Assembly: GCA_934487205.1 (NCBI GenBank)
Contig: CAKSRS010000081.1
Span: forward strand, 1-6,962
Direction: 5' to 3'
DNA length: 6,962 nt
Source of the DNA: an uncultured Clostridia bacterium
GTDB taxonomy: Bacteria; Bacillota; Clostridia; UBA1381
Shown: piece after piece, positions 4,848 through 6,962 of the stretch
Layout of the letters: the number at the start of each line of letters is the position of its first letter
Position numbering within the stretch: position 1 is the stretch's first letter
Translations under genes and position numbers: made by a program
Notes under the pieces: generated by a model
The model's input: the letters and a program-made list of their open reading frames with translations, nothing else
What the model was told of the DNA's origin: nothing
Database searches by the model: none

Positions 4848-6503
4848 TTAAAAGCTGTCGTTTATCACGCCTTGCATTTCGGTGATGTCCGGGATATAAT
4901 CAGCGGTTTTCTCATCGATATTGCCGGGCAGTATAAATGTGTTTATCGTGTTGATTTTATCAATGTTTTTTACAGCGTCGGCGGGGAGGTTCGTGCTTAC
5001 GGCGGCGAAAATCTTTGCTGCGGATGCAAGTTTATTTTTTGCGCCGTTTTCTTTAAGGTAAGAAAAAACATCGTCCACAAGCTTTTGCTGAAATTCAAGC
5101 CGCGAGATATCGCCTTTTTCGTAGCCGCTTCTGTAACGTGCGGAATTTAATAAACCTTTGCCGTCAAGCTGCTGTTTGCCGGCAGAAATCTGAATTTGCA
5201 AATCCTGGTGCGGGTCGGAATAATTCATCGGTATGGGAATTTCCGCAAAAACTCCGCCGATAGAGTCAATAATATTTTCCGCGGTGGGAATATCAATTTC
5301 AGCGTAGTAATCAATGGGAATTTCAAGGTTTTGCTCAATGCTGCTTTTTAGTGCGTCAATTCCGTTTTGCGCATATATTGTTGATACTCTGCTGTCGGAA
5401 AACACAGTACCGCGCGGAATAAATAAAAGTGCAGCGCGGTCGTTATTTATTCCGGCAATTGTGATGCTGTCGGCGCGCCCGCCGCTGTCTTTGCCGACGA
5501 TAAGTATATTGCCGTCGGTCGGTGCGGTATTTGTGCCGCCGCCAATTATGCCGCTTGCCAAAACGGCGCACGATATCAGCAAAACGGAAACGAAGATACT
5601 TATTATCACGGTGGATTTTTTGTGCGGTTTTCGGTTTTTAAACATAATTATTCTCCTTTTCAAAAGTTTTTTGCCGCTTGACATTTGAGATGTCAGTGAC
5701 GAGCGTAAAATCGACGAGCTGTCAAGCATATCTAAAATCATATGCATGTAATTTTTCTGCTCGGACGATGCAAGTCTGCCGGCAACAAGAGCATCACAGG
5801 AGATTTCACATTCCGCGTCAATTTGCCGAAGGATTACATACACAAAAGGATTAAACCAATGCACACAGCTGACAGCCGCAGAAAACCATTTGCACAAAAT
5901 ATCCCGACGATTGTAGTGCGTTAGCTCGTGCATGAAAATATACCGCAAGTTATCGGCATGTAAATCAGTGTCGGGAAGGTACAAAATCGGCTTGAAAATG
6001 CCGATAATCAGCGGCGTATGTAAAAGTCCGCATTTTCGCACACGGAGACGGCTCGGGATTTCGAAGTTTGCTGTCTCGGCACGTGAGCTCTTTTGCAACG
6101 CACGGCGGAAAATGGCGTATTTTATAAGCATTGATATGAGTTTGCATAAAACGCCCAAAAGCCATATCGCGGAAATGATTGTTAAGCCGTCGGGCGGAAT
6201 TTTTTTGCTTAATTCATACAAATTGTCTGCCGTGCGGAGCGTTATGCCGTCTTGTGTGTTTGAATATGAAGGCTCGTCAACCATTTCGACAGCTGCTGTC
6301 TGCGGAAATGGCTGCGGGGCGCGCTGCGGCATGTTAATGCGTAGCGGCACTGCCATGACAACCAAGACGGAAAGCCATAGGTAATACCGCGCTCCGGGAG
6401 TGAAAAATCGCCGCATAATCGGTGAAATACACAAAAGTACGACACTGAAAATCCCGCCGACAACGCTCAAATGTAATACGCTCGTGAAAATCTCGGTAAG
6501 CAT
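4848..6503 (-). CDS. BlaR1-like M56 metallopeptidase sensor fused to an external LytR-CpsA-Psr (LCP) domain
   Basis: In 551 residues (numbered from the ATG at 6503) two families are joined. Residues 1-255 form a BlaR1/MecR1-type M56 module: membrane helices at about 4-27, 38-56 and 108-132, the motif TPLIIGIFKPILYLP (163-177), the zinc site HELTH (H192, E193, H196) with E233 in EISCD as likely third ligand, and HWFNPFVY (215-222). A fourth helix (about 298-321) leads outside to an LCP domain at 331-487. Its marks are NILIVGKDSGGRADSI with R343 and D345, IPRGT (362-366), IDYYAEID, GGV, ARYR (455-458), D465, R468 and Q472/Q473. BlaR1 carries a penicillin-binding domain in this position; none is present here. 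By family logic, a ligand sensed outside activates the inner protease, which inactivates BlaI. An in-frame GTG at 6512 is also possible, but the ribosome site favours ATG 6503. Confidence 0.88.
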   Translation of the reverse strand: MLTEIFTSVLHLSVVGGIFSVVLLCISPIMRRFFTPGARYYLWLSVLVVMAVPLRINMPQRAPQPFPQTAAVEMVDEPSYSNTQDGITLRTADNLYELSKKIPPDGLTIISAIWLLGVLCKLISMLIKYAIFRRALQKSSRAETANFEIPSRLRVRKCGLLHTPLIIGIFKPILYLPDTDLHADNLRYIFMHELTHYNRRDILCKWFSAAVSCVHWFNPFVYVILRQIDAECEISCDALVAGRLASSEQKNYMHMILDMLDSSSILRSSLTSQMSSGKKLLKRRIIMFKNRKPHKKSTVIISIFVSVLLISCAVLASGIIGGGTNTAPTDGNILIVGKDSGGRADSITIAGINNDRAALLFIPRGTVFSDSRVSTIYAQNGIDALKSSIEQNLEIPIDYYAEIDIPTAENIIDSIGGVFAEIPIPMNYSDPHQDLQIQISAGKQQLDGKGLLNSARYRSGYEKGDISRLEFQQKLVDDVFSYLKENGAKNKLASAAKIFAAVSTNLPADAVKNIDKINTINTFILPGNIDEKTADYIPDITEMQGVINDSF

Positions 6504-6511
6504 ATAATTCA

Positions 6512-6518
6512 CCGCCTT
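6512..6518 (-). promoter_or_regulatory. Shine-Dalgarno deciding the start of the blaR-like gene
   Basis: AAGGCGG overlaps the blaI stop codon (TAA, 6517-6519) and lies 8 bases before the ATG at 6503. The alternative GTG start (6512-6510) overlaps this site, so it is unlikely to be used. Overlap of the site with the blaI stop suggests translational coupling. Confidence 0.6.
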
Positions 6519-6879
6519 ACTCGTCGAGCAGCTGACGGAGTTCTGCTATGTCCTCTTTCGTAATGCCATCGTTTTTAAAAAGAGACGCCGCCAAATTTTT
6601 CACCGAACCGTTATACAGCTTTTCGATAAGCTTTTGCGTTTGTGCTTTTGTATAGTGTTCTCTGTCAATGGCGGGGGAATAGAAATAGGTTTTGCCGTGT
6701 TTTTCGGCAATAACCGCGCCTTTCTCCTTCATTCGTGTGAGCATTGTCGCAATGGTGGAATAATTCCATTCGTTTTGCGGAAAGTCGCATAATTCTTGAA
6801 TTTTTATGGGTTCATCCGCACTCCAAAGCATTTGCATAAGTTCGAATTCCGCGCTTGTAAGCTCGTCTTGTCTTTTCAT
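6517..6879 (-). CDS. blaI: BlaI/MecI/CopY-family transcriptional repressor
   Basis: The 120-residue protein starts with the family pattern LTSAEFELMQMLW (7-19). It continues through the winged helix (WNYSTIATMLTRMKEKG, residues 38-54) and the wing (KTYFYSPAID, 63-72), and ends in a helical dimerisation and cleavage region. Relatives dimerise on a promoter dyad and are released when the partner BlaR1 protease leads to cleavage. Aligned from memory with S. aureus BlaI, whose cut is between N101 and F102, the equivalent positions here are S99-L100 in AASLFKND. GAGGAG (6893-6888) is 8 bases from the ATG. It is co-transcribed with the blaR-like gene, whose start is 13 bases after its stop. No beta-lactamase or penicillin-binding protein gene is nearby. 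Targets are probably its own promoter and possibly the identical promoter at 1-73. Confidence 0.93.
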   Translation of the reverse strand: MKRQDELTSAEFELMQMLWSADEPIKIQELCDFPQNEWNYSTIATMLTRMKEKGAVIAEKHGKTYFYSPAIDREHYTKAQTQKLIEKLYNGSVKNLAASLFKNDGITKEDIAELRQLLDE

Positions 6880-6885
6880 AAATCG

Positions 6886-6958
6886 TTCTCCTCGTATAAT
6901 ATCTTTATAGATATGTTTTTATATTAAAAATATCAATCGGTTTGGTAAACCTATGATA
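6886..6958 (-). repeat. Right copy of the 73-base perfect inverted repeat
   Basis: The reverse complement of this stretch equals bases 1-73 exactly; any position p in the left copy corresponds to 6959 minus p. The inner limit falls between the blaI Shine-Dalgarno and its start codon. Four further bases (6959-6962) lie outside, and whether the left copy matches them cannot be seen. Confidence 0.93.
6886..6958 (-). promoter_or_regulatory. Putative autoregulated operator-promoter of blaI and the blaR-like gene
   Basis: This copy faces inward to blaI and has the same elements as the left one. The GGTTT-ACC-AAACC dyad is at 6939-6951, with outer arms at 6931-6935 and 6954-6958. TTGATA is at 6931-6936, and the candidate -10 hexamers are at 6908-6913 and 6904-6909. 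Repressors of the BlaI family usually bind their own promoter, so the dyad overlapping the -35 is the best operator candidate. Its sequence differs from the TACA-N2-TGTA core known for BlaI and CopY. Confidence 0.48.
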
Positions 6959-6962
6959 TAAT

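Noticed and set aside
4872..6384. Open frames on the + strand opposite the BlaR-like gene
   Set aside because: The - strand frame carries HELTH and LCP motifs and the + strand translations look like shadows; none has domain signals.
6895..6900. Outward-facing TATAAT on the + strand in the right repeat (and its mirror at 59-64)
   Set aside because: No convincing -35 lies 16-18 bases upstream in either copy, and the hexamer is part of the inward leader.
1..6958. Interpretation as a transposon with terminal inverted repeats
   Set aside because: No transposase, integrase or recombinase is encoded between the repeats, and the repeats contain the ribosome-binding sites of the genes they face rather than typical transposon ends.
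1..6962. CRISPR array, tRNA, rRNA or riboswitch
   Set aside because: No regularly spaced direct repeats and no recognisable RNA gene or riboswitch core were seen; the longest non-coding stretch is about 210 bases (3348-3557).

Overview
The window most resembles a low-to-middle-GC Firmicutes genome of class Clostridia, probably an anaerobic fermenting gut-type bacterium. This is inferred from gene content: a Rex NADH sensor, BlaI/BlaR-type regulation, a LytR-CpsA-Psr (LCP) domain, an anchorless fumarate-reductase-like pair and uronate isomerase. Strong Shine-Dalgarno sites (AGGAGG, GAGGAG) fit. No taxonomic search was possible.

Left block, + strand, 81-3347: a tight four-gene operon with gaps of 12, 25 and 26 bases. 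It encodes a 2Fe-2S/4Fe-4S electron-transfer subunit, a fumarate reductase/succinate dehydrogenase-like flavoprotein, a small three-helix membrane protein resembling SemiSWEET/PQ-loop proteins, and the redox repressor Rex. The theme is NADH-linked electron disposal, probably fumarate or a similar acceptor. The electron subunit lacks the 3Fe-4S signature of quinone-reactive enzymes, and the flavoprotein lacks the covalent-FAD histidine and the usual C-terminal domain.

Middle, 3348-4840: a 210-base intergenic region with a hairpin and a good sigma-A promoter embedded in a dyad, then uxaC (uronate isomerase). The UxaC is compact, about 60 residues shorter than the E. coli protein. A strong GC hairpin at 4801-4840 serves as a shared terminator between the convergent transcription units.

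Right block, - strand, 6879-4848: blaI followed by a blaR1-like gene. The sensor keeps the M56 zinc-peptidase half (HELTH), but the external penicillin-binding domain of BlaR1 is replaced by an LCP domain, the fold of the enzymes that attach glycopolymers to peptidoglycan. This is the best candidate for an undescribed system: a BlaI/BlaR-type relay that may read cell-wall polymer intermediates rather than beta-lactams.

The window begins and ends with the same 73-base sequence in inverted orientation (1-73 and 6886-6958, no mismatch). Each copy carries a dyad, the promoter and the Shine-Dalgarno of the gene it faces: the electron-transfer operon on the left and blaI on the right. If both copies are real, the envelope-sensing BlaI could control the redox operon as well as itself, or the copies could recombine and flip the segment. 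Because the copies sit at the window limits, a contig that broke in a multi-copy promoter element, or an assembly artefact, must be excluded first.
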